Source: an uncultured Campylobacterales bacterium
GTDB taxonomy: Bacteria > Campylobacterota > Campylobacteria > Campylobacterales > Arcobacteraceae
Reading direction: 5' to 3'
Assembly: GCA_947494995.1 (NCBI GenBank)
Contig: CANLWY010000005.1
Coordinates: 1 to 64,000 of the forward strand
Length of the DNA: 64,000 nucleotides
The notes under the pieces were generated by a model. That model ran no database searches. It saw only the letters and a program-made list of their open reading frames with translations, and had not been told where the DNA came from. The translations under genes and the position numbers were made by a program. Shown here in pieces: positions 17,542 through 26,904 of the stretch (position 1 is its first letter; each line of letters opens with the position of its first letter).

Positions 17542-18882
17542 TTATAAGCTTTGTTTAAGCCTTGAAAAATAGCTATTTTTACTAAATAAAATTATTATTA
17601 ATCCTAAACATAAGAGAAAATAGCCTAAATAAAGTATCCAAAAAGTGGGATTATAATTTACATGTAATACTGTTCCTCCATACATTGAAGAAGTAGTTTG
17701 AAAAATTGAGAATCCTTTATATCTTAAGGGCTCATTTACTTTAATATCTTCTGCTAATAATCTATTTCCATCTAAATCAAATAAAGAAATTTTACTTTCA
17801 TATGAAGAAACAATATTTGAACCATAATATCTTTTAATATCAAACTCATTTAATTTAATAAAAAAAGGAAGTTTATTCTCTAATTTACCCCAATTTAGCT
17901 CAATATCAATATCATCATAAAAAAGAGATTTCTTATAAGAAGAGTAATGTTTTCCTGACTCATTTAAAATAACTTCTTTTAGAATATTATCAAACTTAAC
18001 TGAAGAAAAAAGTGCTGATTTACCTTGTTTTGTTTTATCAAACTCTGTTTGAACTCTTCCTAATGTTGTTATCTTATCAGCAAGAAGTTGAACCTTTCCA
18101 ATTTTATATAAAATCCCTGGATGGAATTCATGTATTTTATTTTTTTCATAAACTTCTTCAAAGTTTGATACAACATCTATATTTGATTTAAAATTTATCA
18201 TTTGATGTTGATTTGATACAATTTTTATATAGGGACTGTTAAGATTTTGAGGTTCTTTATTAAAATAGATTTTAAGATTCTCTAGGTTAAGTTTTCCAAA
18301 CTCCTCAAAAATATAATGCTTTCTAGAATTGTTTAAAATTATCTCAAAATCCATTACTCCATAGCCATTTTCTTCATCTTTTACTATATTTTGCTTAATG
18401 TATTGATAATAATACTTATTCTTTAAGTTTAATGTTTTTCCAAAAATATCAAAATCATGTTCAAAAGAGTCATTCCCTTTTATTATATACTCTAGAGATT
18501 GATCTTTTTTATTGGCATTTAAAATCATATAGTAATCTTTTGAATATGATACATTTGATTTTTCATTTTTACTTAAATACATTTCCCCTTGAAAGCCAAT
18601 ATGTTTTTTAGATATTCCACCAATAACTATTAATAAAATAGCCATATGAAGAACAAAACTTCCAAGTTTAAACTCTTTTTTTATCACTATTATTCTAATA
18701 AAATTAAGAGTCATCAAAAATGTAATCAATATAATTAAAAGTTCAAACCAAATAGAACTATAAACTAATTGCCAAGAGAGTTCTGAAGAAAACTTATTTT
18801 CAATTAATGTTGCAACTGCAATAGAACTAAGTAAAACAAGAATTAATAGTAGTGCTATTTTTAATATTAAATTTTTTTTCAT
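17542..18882 (-). CDS. ResB/CcsB-like half of split cytochrome c synthase
   Basis: A 446-residue membrane protein homologous to the N-terminal half of the fused synthase at 14269-17463: ENKFSSELSWQLVYSSIWFELL matches ENDYGTETAWALIFRAKWFELL, and SKKHIGFQGEMYLSKNEKSN matches the YYGYEGMISIREGYSEN segment. It has about three N-terminal TM segments, a large periplasmic domain and a C-terminal TM. ResB/CcsB forms the haem-delivery and ligation complex with CcsA. It starts inside the end of the CcsA gene (ATGA-type overlap), so the two subunits are translationally coupled. Gene order is A then B, the reverse of the fused protein. Confidence 0.9.
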   Translation of the reverse strand: MKKNLILKIALLLILVLLSSIAVATLIENKFSSELSWQLVYSSIWFELLIILITFLMTLNFIRIIVIKKEFKLGSFVLHMAILLIVIGGISKKHIGFQGEMYLSKNEKSNVSYSKDYYMILNANKKDQSLEYIIKGNDSFEHDFDIFGKTLNLKNKYYYQYIKQNIVKDEENGYGVMDFEIILNNSRKHYIFEEFGKLNLENLKIYFNKEPQNLNSPYIKIVSNQHQMINFKSNIDVVSNFEEVYEKNKIHEFHPGILYKIGKVQLLADKITTLGRVQTEFDKTKQGKSALFSSVKFDNILKEVILNESGKHYSSYKKSLFYDDIDIELNWGKLENKLPFFIKLNEFDIKRYYGSNIVSSYESKISLFDLDGNRLLAEDIKVNEPLRYKGFSIFQTTSSMYGGTVLHVNYNPTFWILYLGYFLLCLGLIIILFSKNSYFSRLKQSL

Positions 18883-20591
18883 AATTCTACACTCTCAAGT
18901 TTTTTATTTTTAAAATATGCAAAAACTATAAATAAGACTATAAATAGCATAAAATAGTATAAAGCAATAGGAACCTCTGTATTTGTATTTGATGCGTATA
19001 CATGAATCGCATCAAAAAAATAGTTCACTCCAAAATATGTCATTAAAATTGTGCTATAAGATAAAAACGTTATAACTGCAAAAGTAAATAAAGATTTTAA
19101 TCTACCACTCATTCTTAAATGTAAAATCAACATATAAATAAGTATAGAAACTAAAGACCAGCTCTCTTTTGGATCCCAGCCCCAAACTCTTCCCCAAGAC
19201 TCATTTGCCCATACACTTCCTAATAATGTTCCAATGATAAGTAAACAAAACCCTATAATCATAGAGAGTTCATTTACTTTATTAACTTTTTCAATATTAT
19301 CAATTAAAAGTTCTCTATTATTCTTTTTCATTAGACTAAAAAAGAGTATTGAAACAAATCCTAAAAGAGAACTCAATGCTAAAAATCCATATGAAGCACT
19401 AATTATTGCAACATGTATTGTTAACCAAAGAGATTGTAAATTTGGAGTTAAGTTAGTGATTTGTGGATCAATAAAATTTAGATGCGCACCAAATAATAAA
19501 ACACCTGAACAAAAAGTAGTTGCACATAAGGCATATTTACTATTTTTTGAAAAATAAATACCCGCTAATAAAATTGTCCAAGAAATAAAAACCATAGATT
19601 CATAAGCATCACTCCAAGGGGCATGTGAACTAATATACCATCTTACTATTAAATTAATTGTATGTAAAATAAAAGTAACTATAATTAAATTTTTTAATAC
19701 TACACTTAACTTTGTATTCAACAAAGAAGGACTTAACATATTTCTAAAAGAACTTATAAACAATAAAATACCCAATAAGATATATACACTATAAAGCTTT
19801 TCAAATAAAAGTATATCATTATAAAGAAGTTCAAGATTTATCTTACTTTTAGAAGGAATAATCCTTGCTCCATACTTTTTTTGAAAAGAGGAGGTCATCT
19901 GCACACTTTTTAACGCTTCTTTCCAATTTCCATTTTCAAGAGCAAACATAACAAATTTTTTGTTCTCTACATATAAACTCTGAGCTTCATATTTTGCACC
20001 ATTTACAAACTTATCTTTTAAACTAAGAGGAGAGAACCATCTATTATTTTCTATATCTTTTAGAGGATATATTTTTAAAAACCCTTTATTATAAATAAAT
20101 TTTGAAATCTGAACCTTTTCATGAAGCTTAATTAGCTCTTTTTGAAAAGAGTTTCTCTCTTTTTCATCAATAGAGTTTGCTATTTGAGTCTCTCTTTCTA
20201 GCTTATAACTATTCTGTTCATTAAAAAGATCATTAAAACTAACGCTACTCTTCTCAAAATTCAATGACTTTTTTATTCTAGGATGTTTTATTTCTAGAAG
20301 TTCAACTCTCTTCCATATATTAGGAGTATAAACCATTCCTAATATAACTTGATTATAAGATAATGAAAAGAAATCTTTTTTAGATGCAATTTTATTTAAA
20401 ATATCTAAATTCAAACTATCTAAAGGTTTCATTCTCCCATCTCTACTTTGAACAATCAATTTTGAAAACTGCTCTGCATACTCTTTATCTATTCTATTAT
20501 CTAAAACTACTTTCTTTATATCATTTGAAAATAAATTTAATGAAAATAAAGAGATATAAATAATAAAAATTAAAACTCTATTTATTTTCAT
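18879..20591 (-). CDS. CcsA-like half of split cytochrome c synthase
   Basis: A 570-residue protein matching the C-terminal half of the fused synthase. The periplasmic region RDGRMKPLDSLNLDILNK corresponds to NDGRAQPIDSFAQNVLNK. It has the WWD motif ANESWGRVWGWDPKESW and the His-containing segments HAPWSDAYESM, HLNFIDP and HVAIISASYGF. It therefore binds haem and, with the ResB-like partner, attaches it to CXXCH motifs. The start at 20591 was chosen because GGAG lies 6 nt before it; an upstream ATG (20606) lacks this. It overlaps the preceding gene by 14 nt and belongs to the NHL-barrel-cytochrome operon, so it may be dedicated to those cytochromes (inference). Confidence 0.9.
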   Translation of the reverse strand: MKINRVLIFIIYISLFSLNLFSNDIKKVVLDNRIDKEYAEQFSKLIVQSRDGRMKPLDSLNLDILNKIASKKDFFSLSYNQVILGMVYTPNIWKRVELLEIKHPRIKKSLNFEKSSVSFNDLFNEQNSYKLERETQIANSIDEKERNSFQKELIKLHEKVQISKFIYNKGFLKIYPLKDIENNRWFSPLSLKDKFVNGAKYEAQSLYVENKKFVMFALENGNWKEALKSVQMTSSFQKKYGARIIPSKSKINLELLYNDILLFEKLYSVYILLGILLFISSFRNMLSPSLLNTKLSVVLKNLIIVTFILHTINLIVRWYISSHAPWSDAYESMVFISWTILLAGIYFSKNSKYALCATTFCSGVLLFGAHLNFIDPQITNLTPNLQSLWLTIHVAIISASYGFLALSSLLGFVSILFFSLMKKNNRELLIDNIEKVNKVNELSMIIGFCLLIIGTLLGSVWANESWGRVWGWDPKESWSLVSILIYMLILHLRMSGRLKSLFTFAVITFLSYSTILMTYFGVNYFFDAIHVYASNTNTEVPIALYYFMLFIVLFIVFAYFKNKKLESVEL

Positions 20592-21063
20592 TTTTAACTC
20601 CATCATTAATAGGTATATTTTTTTCGTCTAATATTTTTATATGGTTTATTTTCCACTCTCCATTTTTTAATAAAACAAAATAGTATCTTAGTTTATAAGT
20701 AACCTCTTGAGGTTTTTTAACAATCTCTTTTGTTTTTGTATTTATATACCTATATTTCCACTTTTCAACTGTTTCTAAAGTTGCAGTATGATTTTCTTTT
20801 TTTAATTCATTAAATTTCATATTTAAAAGTAGTGCATCCATAAAAAGATTACTATCTTGGTACGACTCTATCCAAATCAGTGTTCTGTAAAAAATCTCAC
20901 TTGTTAAATACTCTTTTAAATGCTCAAATTTATTTTTTTGTGCAGCTTTGATTTTCCCATGATTATATGAGACAACTAAAGATTGAAAAACCTCTCTTCC
21001 CTCTTCTATTTTTGCAAAAGAGGAAGAGATTAAAACTAATAAAATAAAAACTATCTTTTTCAT
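20578..21063 (-). CDS. Secreted protein of unknown function (possibly NTF2-like)
   Basis: A 161-residue protein with a signal peptide (MKKIVFILLVLISSSFA). The mature part begins with a helical segment (EGREVFQSLVVSYNHGKIKAAQ) and ends in an antiparallel beta pattern (VEKWKYRYIN, VTYKLRYYFVLLKNGEWKINHIKIL) resembling NTF2/IMS-type alpha-beta sheets. It has no Cys and no haem motif. I do not recognise a specific family. It sits between the 11-haem cytochrome gene (3-nt gap) and the split synthase genes, so a role in assembly or quality control of that cytochrome is conceivable but unproven. Confidence 0.65.
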   Translation of the reverse strand: MKKIVFILLVLISSSFAKIEEGREVFQSLVVSYNHGKIKAAQKNKFEHLKEYLTSEIFYRTLIWIESYQDSNLFMDALLLNMKFNELKKENHTATLETVEKWKYRYINTKTKEIVKKPQEVTYKLRYYFVLLKNGEWKINHIKILDEKNIPINDGVKNENK

Positions 21064-21066
21064 GGC

Positions 21067-23124
21067 TTAATATGGACTATTCTCATAAATTCCTGTACCA
21101 CTGTCAGCATCATGTTTATCATTACAGTTTCCTCCCCCATTTGCCTCAGGAGGACTCCAAGAACCCATCCAAGCGTCATCTCTGCCATATGAATTTCTTT
21201 CTCTATAACCTCTAATTTTTGCCATATTTCCATTATAGTTATATGGAGCAGGCCAGGTATTATAAACTTGTAATTTTGAAAGAGCTGAACCATGAGGTAC
21301 AGCAGTATGACATCTTACACAATATAAACCATCCATCTCATTTTTCCAATTGTGAGGATAGTTAGCATTACCAGCTTTTATATTATGACAATTTTTACAA
21401 AATAAACCATTCCAATCACTTCCCCCATAAGACTCTCCTGCTCTATAGTGATTTCCAGATGCATTAGTTGGCCAGTAGTTATTTACACCTTTTAACATAA
21501 ACTTATAGCTTGAACCATGAGGTCCAGTTGGATCTCCTCCAATTTCATTATCTGTTCCATGACAATCAGAACACATCATTGTCTGTGTTCCTACACTTTT
21601 CCATGGAGTTTTCATTTGTGTTGCATCTAAACCTTTTATTGAACCTGGACTTGCCATAGAGTTTGTATTTACCACAACTGGATGACCTGAAAAATTATTT
21701 TTATTAAATTCCCAAGCTTGGTCAGTAAAATTTCTTGTTGGATCACTTGTTGTTGCAAAAGATGAAGAACCATCTACAGCAACACCTAAGCCCCAATAAG
21801 AGTGACACTTCATACATATTTGATACTCTTTTGTAGCCTCTTTCATCGTTGTAAAATTCGTTGGTTGTGTCCATCTTGAAGGAGAATTTGGCTCAACTCC
21901 TGTAACTCCTGTTAATGGTCCAGAAGAAGATATTAGATTAGAAGGAGAACTTGGATACCAACTGTTTGTAGCATCAGAAGGAACTCTATGGGTACCTGGT
22001 TTTGATTGGTGTTGATTATGACAATCCATACACTCAACATGTTTTGAATCATCCCAACTAATTCCTTTTGAGCCACTAGGAAACCTTGAAACACCTGTTC
22101 CATACAAAGTATCTAAATTACTATGTACTCCATCTTGATTTAATAAAGTACTTCCATGCCCATATGTTCTAGATAAAACATTCTCAATATTTTTAACTCC
22201 ACCTGAACTATGGCATGGTGCTGTTGCAACTGAATCAGAAGCTCCTTTAAAACATGTGTTTTGCTCTACCTGACGAAGTAAATAACCACTACTTTCCCCA
22301 TTATGTGGAGTATGACAATTAATACACCCTAAATCACCAACAACATTAGTACCAAACTTACTACTTACATTTGGATCAGTATAAGTATCTGTTTGAGTAT
22401 CATGAGCACTTCCCGCCCAACCATCTTTAATATGACAAGAGGTACATGTTTGTTTCATGTTCTCTCCATGACTTCCAACATCAACTCTTAAAAATTTTTC
22501 ATTTTGAGTATGTGGATCATGACAAGAAGCACACTCAACATATTTTTTGCCACCCATTGTATATAGCTTGACAGGACTGTCAGGATTTGTTTTTAGTTCA
22601 ATTCCTTTTGTTCCTGAATCAAAAGAGATTGTAATATTAGGGTCATACTCAAATCCAACTGGATGATGAATACTTAAATCGGTACCAATATATCCTGTTG
22701 CTGTATTTTTCATAGTTCCATCAGGATTTGTATCATTTACACTTAAAGCACTTCCTAATACTGTTCCTCTTACAGCATATATCCCCCCAACCGCAATTGT
22801 CCCATCATGACAACTAAGACACTGTCTTGATAACTGACCAGGAGAATCATTTGCTGTACCTAAATCACTAGGCACTGGATAGTTTGAACGTTCTAAATAT
22901 GTACTTGAATACATAGTATATGATGATGAAGGCATATCTCTATTCCACAAAGGTTTTCCAGGTTGAGCACCATGAGGAATATGACAAAAAGCACAAACTT
23001 CTTGTTCTGATGAACCTTTAATTGTACCAGGTCCAGAAGTTGAAATATTGTGCTTAGTATTCAAAATACTTGCAAATGAAAAATTTATTATAATAAAAAA
23101 CAAAAATATTAATTTTCTTAACAT
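21067..23124 (-). CDS. Multihaem cytochrome c with 10 CXXCH plus one CX12CH motif
   Basis: A 685-residue secreted protein (signal MLRKLIFLFFIIINFSFA). Ten canonical motifs: CAFCH (44), CLSCH (102), CASCH (198), CTSCH (227), CINCH (267), then CMDCH, CMKCH, CSDCH, CKNCH and CVRCH. A Cys at 291 and CH at 304-305 form a CX12CH motif that falls where a haem would be expected. Residues 20-230 repeat the tetrahaem pattern of the proteins at 28166-28927 and 29050-29697 (TKHNIS, CHIPHG, PLWNR, CLSCHDG, CASCHDPH, FLRV), so the protein is a tetrahaem module extended by seven haems. Probably exported to or beyond the outer membrane. It follows an NHL protein gene (9-nt gap) with a strong AGGAG site. Confidence 0.9.
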   Translation of the reverse strand: MLRKLIFLFFIIINFSFASILNTKHNISTSGPGTIKGSSEQEVCAFCHIPHGAQPGKPLWNRDMPSSSYTMYSSTYLERSNYPVPSDLGTANDSPGQLSRQCLSCHDGTIAVGGIYAVRGTVLGSALSVNDTNPDGTMKNTATGYIGTDLSIHHPVGFEYDPNITISFDSGTKGIELKTNPDSPVKLYTMGGKKYVECASCHDPHTQNEKFLRVDVGSHGENMKQTCTSCHIKDGWAGSAHDTQTDTYTDPNVSSKFGTNVVGDLGCINCHTPHNGESSGYLLRQVEQNTCFKGASDSVATAPCHSSGGVKNIENVLSRTYGHGSTLLNQDGVHSNLDTLYGTGVSRFPSGSKGISWDDSKHVECMDCHNQHQSKPGTHRVPSDATNSWYPSSPSNLISSSGPLTGVTGVEPNSPSRWTQPTNFTTMKEATKEYQICMKCHSYWGLGVAVDGSSSFATTSDPTRNFTDQAWEFNKNNFSGHPVVVNTNSMASPGSIKGLDATQMKTPWKSVGTQTMMCSDCHGTDNEIGGDPTGPHGSSYKFMLKGVNNYWPTNASGNHYRAGESYGGSDWNGLFCKNCHNIKAGNANYPHNWKNEMDGLYCVRCHTAVPHGSALSKLQVYNTWPAPYNYNGNMAKIRGYRERNSYGRDDAWMGSWSPPEANGGGNCNDKHDADSGTGIYENSPY

Positions 23125-23133
23125 ATCAAACTC

Positions 23134-24135
23134 CTAAAAATCATCTTTATGAGTAATCTTTGTAAAAGATTGAACTCTCATATTATATGAATCAGCAACA
23201 TATAATTTTCCATCACTATTTATACTAATTCCAATAGGAAGAGAAAACTCTCCTTCATTTATTCCATCTTCTCCAAATACAAGTAAAAGTTCACCTTTCT
23301 TATTAAAAATTTGAACTTTATTAAAAAGAGTATCTGTTACATAGATATTTCCTTGATCATCAACAGTTATCCCTCTTGGATTTGCAAAGGTGCCTGCTGT
23401 TTTACCACGTTCCCCAAACATAAACTTGAACTTACCATTTGAATCAAAAACTTGAATTCTTTGATTCATTGAATCTGTCACATATAAATTAAAACTTTTA
23501 TCTAAAGCAATAAATGTTGGTTTATTAAACTCTTCTTTTTTATTACCATAACTTCCTATAGTTTTTAAATGTTCTCCATTAAAAGAGAAAAGCTCTATTG
23601 TATGTTTTAAAGTATCTGTAACATATATTTTTTCATCAACATTATCTATTGCTAAGCCCGTTGGCCTATGAAGTTTATATTTTTCTCCAATTTTTCTTAC
23701 ATATTTAAGATTTTCATCAAATACATACACAAAACCACTTAAAGAGTCTGTGATATATATGTTATTTTTATAATCGCTTTTTACATCTATTGGTGATTTA
23801 AAAGGTTCATTTTCCAAACCTTCTAAAATATGCATACTTTTTTTAACTTTGTCAAAAATAAATACACTATTTTGTCCAGTATCAGTAACATATAAAATAT
23901 TATTATCAGTTACATGTATTCCAAAAGGCTTTATTAATCTTTTATCATCTTCACCAAATACAAAATCAACAAATTTTGAAAAAAAGTTTTTAGATATTTT
24001 TAAATCTTCTGATTTTGTTATTATATTTTCAAAAACAATTCTTGCTTTTTGAGGAGGCTCTGGCCAAACAATTTTATTTTCTGCACTTAAACTTATTGCA
24101 GCAAGAAAAATAAATATATAAACAATACTTTTCAT
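23134..24135 (-). CDS. Six-bladed NHL-repeat protein, secreted
   Basis: A 333-residue protein with signal peptide (SIVYIFIFLAAISLSA) and six NHL repeats forming a beta-propeller. Repeats are marked by ILYVTDTGQNSVFIFD, NIYITDSLSGFVYVFD, KIYVTDTLKHTIELFS, NLYVTDSMNQRIQVFD, NIYVTDTLFNKVQIFN and KLYVADSYNMRVQSFT. NHL propellers are commonly protein-binding scaffolds. Paralogue of the NHL lipoprotein at 26905-27996 in the same operon; paired NHL genes with a PpiC isomerase and multihaem cytochromes also occur in metal-reducing Deltaproteobacteria. The second ATG (24135) is preferred because AGGAG is 6 nt upstream; the first ATG abuts that AGGAG. Confidence 0.85.
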   Translation of the reverse strand: MKSIVYIFIFLAAISLSAENKIVWPEPPQKARIVFENIITKSEDLKISKNFFSKFVDFVFGEDDKRLIKPFGIHVTDNNILYVTDTGQNSVFIFDKVKKSMHILEGLENEPFKSPIDVKSDYKNNIYITDSLSGFVYVFDENLKYVRKIGEKYKLHRPTGLAIDNVDEKIYVTDTLKHTIELFSFNGEHLKTIGSYGNKKEEFNKPTFIALDKSFNLYVTDSMNQRIQVFDSNGKFKFMFGERGKTAGTFANPRGITVDDQGNIYVTDTLFNKVQIFNKKGELLLVFGEDGINEGEFSLPIGISINSDGKLYVADSYNMRVQSFTKITHKDDF

Positions 24136-24144
24136 TTTCATCTC

Positions 24145-25941
24145 CTAAAACTTTCTTTTTATTCCCAATAGAATTGACTCTGACATAAAGTTCTCTTCTT
24201 CTTTTTTAATCTGTCTAATAATTTTTGTAGTTAAATCAACTTCAAAATTTCTATACTTGTAATATAGTCCCGCATTAAGTTGATGATTTGTACTTTTATT
24301 ACTTTCATCTACCATAATATCGTAAATTGTTTTAAAGGAGAGTGTTCTCCACAACCTATAATTAAATGAAAAAGATAAGCTTGGATCAAGACTTTTAATA
24401 GTATTTCTATCTTCTTTTTCAAATTTATAATTTAGTCCTGTAGTAATAGAAAGTCTACCTCTTACATCAATATTCTTTGAATATTTAAAAAGGTTTTTTA
24501 TACGTACTACTTTTTTTTCTTTTTCATTTTTATCCTCTTCTGATATATCTGCTTCAATATTGTATTCAATGTTAGATGCTGGAAAAGTATTTAAATATGT
24601 ACTTAGTTTTATAACTTGAGAATCTTTATTACCTTCTTCAAAACTCTTTACATAATTTAGCTCATAACCATTTCTTGCATTCCAAAAATCAAACTTTTTA
24701 TTTATTCCAAGAGTTGTATCAAAAGTTATTGTTTTGTCATCTTCTATTTCATTAGTTGCATCTAAGCTTGTATTGTCATTTGTTATATATGATATAGTAT
24801 TGTTTAAATAAAATTTTGTTTTAGGAGATATATCTTTTCTATAGTTTGTAGTTGTTGATAAAAAAAGACTTTCATGGGTACTTGCAGGAGTAAGAACGTT
24901 AAGAAAATTTAAATTCTGAGAGTTTGACCAGTTTTTATTGATCTTATAGTTTGATGAAATATTTACTCCATAATTCTCATAACTTTCATCTTCTACTTTA
25001 TACTCATTTGCATCAATTGATACCAAAGCATTATATGATTTTGAAGGTTTCCAAGTTAATCTTAAATCTCCACTATTATTTTTAGATTCATTCTTTCCAT
25101 TTTTTTCAGTATCAAAACTACTATTTACAGATAATTCATCTGAAAATCTATATCTTAATGATGAATAAATACTATCAATTGTATATGTCTCATCATTGTT
25201 TACAGAATTATTACTTTCATCTTTTTTTGTATAATTTAAGTTCACATGAAAATCTTTAGTAGAATAACTTGTTGAAATATTTTTTTTACTTCTATCTTCT
25301 TCTAAAAAATCTCCATATAGTGTTTTTGTATCAGAATTACTTTGTCCTAACATTAAACTTAATCTTGATTCATCTTTAAACTCTTTAGAAAAACTAATTC
25401 CAAAAGAGTTAGAATCTAAGTCTTTATTTCCTAATTGTGAGCTAGTTTCTGATTGGTCTAAGTTTGCATTATAATCAATATTTAAATAAGGGGTTTCAAC
25501 TCTACCTCTAAGAGAATAGTCAGTTTTATTAAATGTTGTTTCAACAATACTATCTTCATTTATAATAGTTGAAGGCTTTTCAGTATGTCTTGCTTTTATA
25601 TGAAAAGGCATAAAACTTTTTTGTAAAAAGTTTAAACCAATATCATACTCTGTATTTTCATAATTACTAGATTTATCTTGATTATTATCTTTTCCATCTT
25701 CATCAGTTTTAGAAAATTTTAAAAGAAAATAATAGTCTAACATTCTTTGATCATATAAAAAATTTCTATATCGTAAATTTAATACTTGACTTAATTTATC
25801 AGTTTGAGTCTCTTTTTCATTTTTAGTTTCTTGTTTTGAGTATTCTACTCCAATATCTCCACTTAGGTTTTCAAGAATATTTGAAAACCCAAGAGTGGAA
25901 GTTGATAAAAAGAGAAGGAGGCTAAAACAAGACTTTTTCAT
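24145..25941 (-). CDS. Outer-membrane beta-barrel protein (porin-like)
   Basis: A 598-residue protein with signal peptide (MKKSCFSLLLFLSTSTLGFS) and no Cys in the mature part, so no haem. The mature chain is a long series of amphipathic strands with alternating polar and aromatic residues separated by Asp/Asn/Lys/Glu-rich loops, and it ends in Phe (IKRKF), the usual outer-membrane insertion signal. The length fits a barrel of more than 20 strands. It lies between an isomerase and NHL/cytochrome genes, as expected of the barrel of a porin-cytochrome conduit, but sequence similarity to MtrB or OmbB cannot be judged here. No ribosome site is evident. Confidence 0.8.
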   Translation of the reverse strand: MKKSCFSLLLFLSTSTLGFSNILENLSGDIGVEYSKQETKNEKETQTDKLSQVLNLRYRNFLYDQRMLDYYFLLKFSKTDEDGKDNNQDKSSNYENTEYDIGLNFLQKSFMPFHIKARHTEKPSTIINEDSIVETTFNKTDYSLRGRVETPYLNIDYNANLDQSETSSQLGNKDLDSNSFGISFSKEFKDESRLSLMLGQSNSDTKTLYGDFLEEDRSKKNISTSYSTKDFHVNLNYTKKDESNNSVNNDETYTIDSIYSSLRYRFSDELSVNSSFDTEKNGKNESKNNSGDLRLTWKPSKSYNALVSIDANEYKVEDESYENYGVNISSNYKINKNWSNSQNLNFLNVLTPASTHESLFLSTTTNYRKDISPKTKFYLNNTISYITNDNTSLDATNEIEDDKTITFDTTLGINKKFDFWNARNGYELNYVKSFEEGNKDSQVIKLSTYLNTFPASNIEYNIEADISEEDKNEKEKKVVRIKNLFKYSKNIDVRGRLSITTGLNYKFEKEDRNTIKSLDPSLSFSFNYRLWRTLSFKTIYDIMVDESNKSTNHQLNAGLYYKYRNFEVDLTTKIIRQIKKEEENFMSESILLGIKRKF

Positions 25942-25953
25942 AATAGTTTAAAA

Positions 25954-26895
25954 TTAAAAATATTTAATTTCTAATTTTCCTCTTTGTTTATCTAATATAG
26001 CATTAATTTTTCTTTTTTCTTGAGCTGTTCTTAAATCTTTTTTTAGATTTTTCTCTACAGCAGAAAAAGATAATTGTTCTTCAGGTTTAACTTCTAAAAC
26101 CTTTACTACATAAAATCCTATATCAGTTTTTATTAATTCACTTACTTTTCCTACTTCTAAATCTAAATCTTTGTCATCTAAATATTTAAATCTACCTTTA
26201 TGAATAAATCCAACTTTCCCACCATTAATTCTACTCATATCATTAGAATTTTCTCTTGCAATTTTGTCAAAATCTCCGCCAGTTAAGATCTCTTCTCTTA
26301 ACTTAGTAATCTTATCTTTTGCTTCATTAACTGAATCTTTTTTTGTTGGGTCAATATTTATTAGAAGAATCTGAATACTTTTTGACTCTGGTTTGATAAA
26401 CTTATGTTTATTCTTTTCATAATATGCTTTCAGATTCTCGTGATTCGATTCTGACTTAATCTCTTTTTCGTAAAGAAGTTTCATTGTCTCTTCAGCATCA
26501 ATATCACGTTTTAATATTTCAATAGTTAAGTTATTTTTTTCTAATATTTTTCTAAACTCTTCTTTTGAAGGGAATCTTTCTATAATCTTATCTTTTGTTT
26601 CATTGATTACACTCTCTTCAACTAAAATCTTTTTTTCTTTTGCATATCTATATAAAAGTTCTCTTTCAATCAACTCTTCTAAAGCCTCTTTATCAAGCTT
26701 CTCTTTTTTGTCATCTGATAGATTTTGATGAAAAAAAGTTTTTTGTAATTTACTTGTTACTAAGGCATCAACTTGATACTTAGTAATACTATAATCTTCA
26801 ACTTGTGCCAAAACTTTATTCTCTTCTGCATATACAATAGTATTAAGTAACAGCAGGGAAAGAGCAACTCTAATTATCTTGTTTATATTTTTCAT
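25954..26895 (-). CDS. Periplasmic PpiC-type peptidyl-prolyl isomerase
   Basis: A 313-residue secreted protein with signal peptide (about residues 6-23), a SurA-N-like helical N-domain (about 25-150; ITKYQVDALVTSKLQKTF, then LIERELLYRYAKEKKI) and one parvulin domain (about 165-265) with FDKIARENSNDMSRINGGKVGFIHKGRF and TDIGFYVVKVLEV. Parvulins of this kind act as chaperones for outer-membrane or exported proteins. Position next to the barrel gene suggests it folds the barrel or the cytochromes of this operon; comparable isomerases accompany extracellular cytochrome genes in Geobacter relatives. Confidence 0.85.
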   Translation of the reverse strand: MKNINKIIRVALSLLLLNTIVYAEENKVLAQVEDYSITKYQVDALVTSKLQKTFFHQNLSDDKKEKLDKEALEELIERELLYRYAKEKKILVEESVINETKDKIIERFPSKEEFRKILEKNNLTIEILKRDIDAEETMKLLYEKEIKSESNHENLKAYYEKNKHKFIKPESKSIQILLINIDPTKKDSVNEAKDKITKLREEILTGGDFDKIARENSNDMSRINGGKVGFIHKGRFKYLDDKDLDLEVGKVSELIKTDIGFYVVKVLEVKPEEQLSFSAVEKNLKKDLRTAQEKRKINAILDKQRGKLEIKYF

Positions 26896-26904
26896 TTTAA
26901 TTCC

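Noticed and set aside
21067-21110. CNDKH near the C-terminus of the 685-aa cytochrome as a further haem site
   Set aside because: The second Cys is replaced by Lys, so thioether attachment at two Cys is impossible; not counted.
21060-21293. 77-residue minus-strand frame overlapping the end of the 685-aa cytochrome gene
   Set aside because: It lies wholly within the cytochrome coding region in another frame, with no signal or ribosome site.
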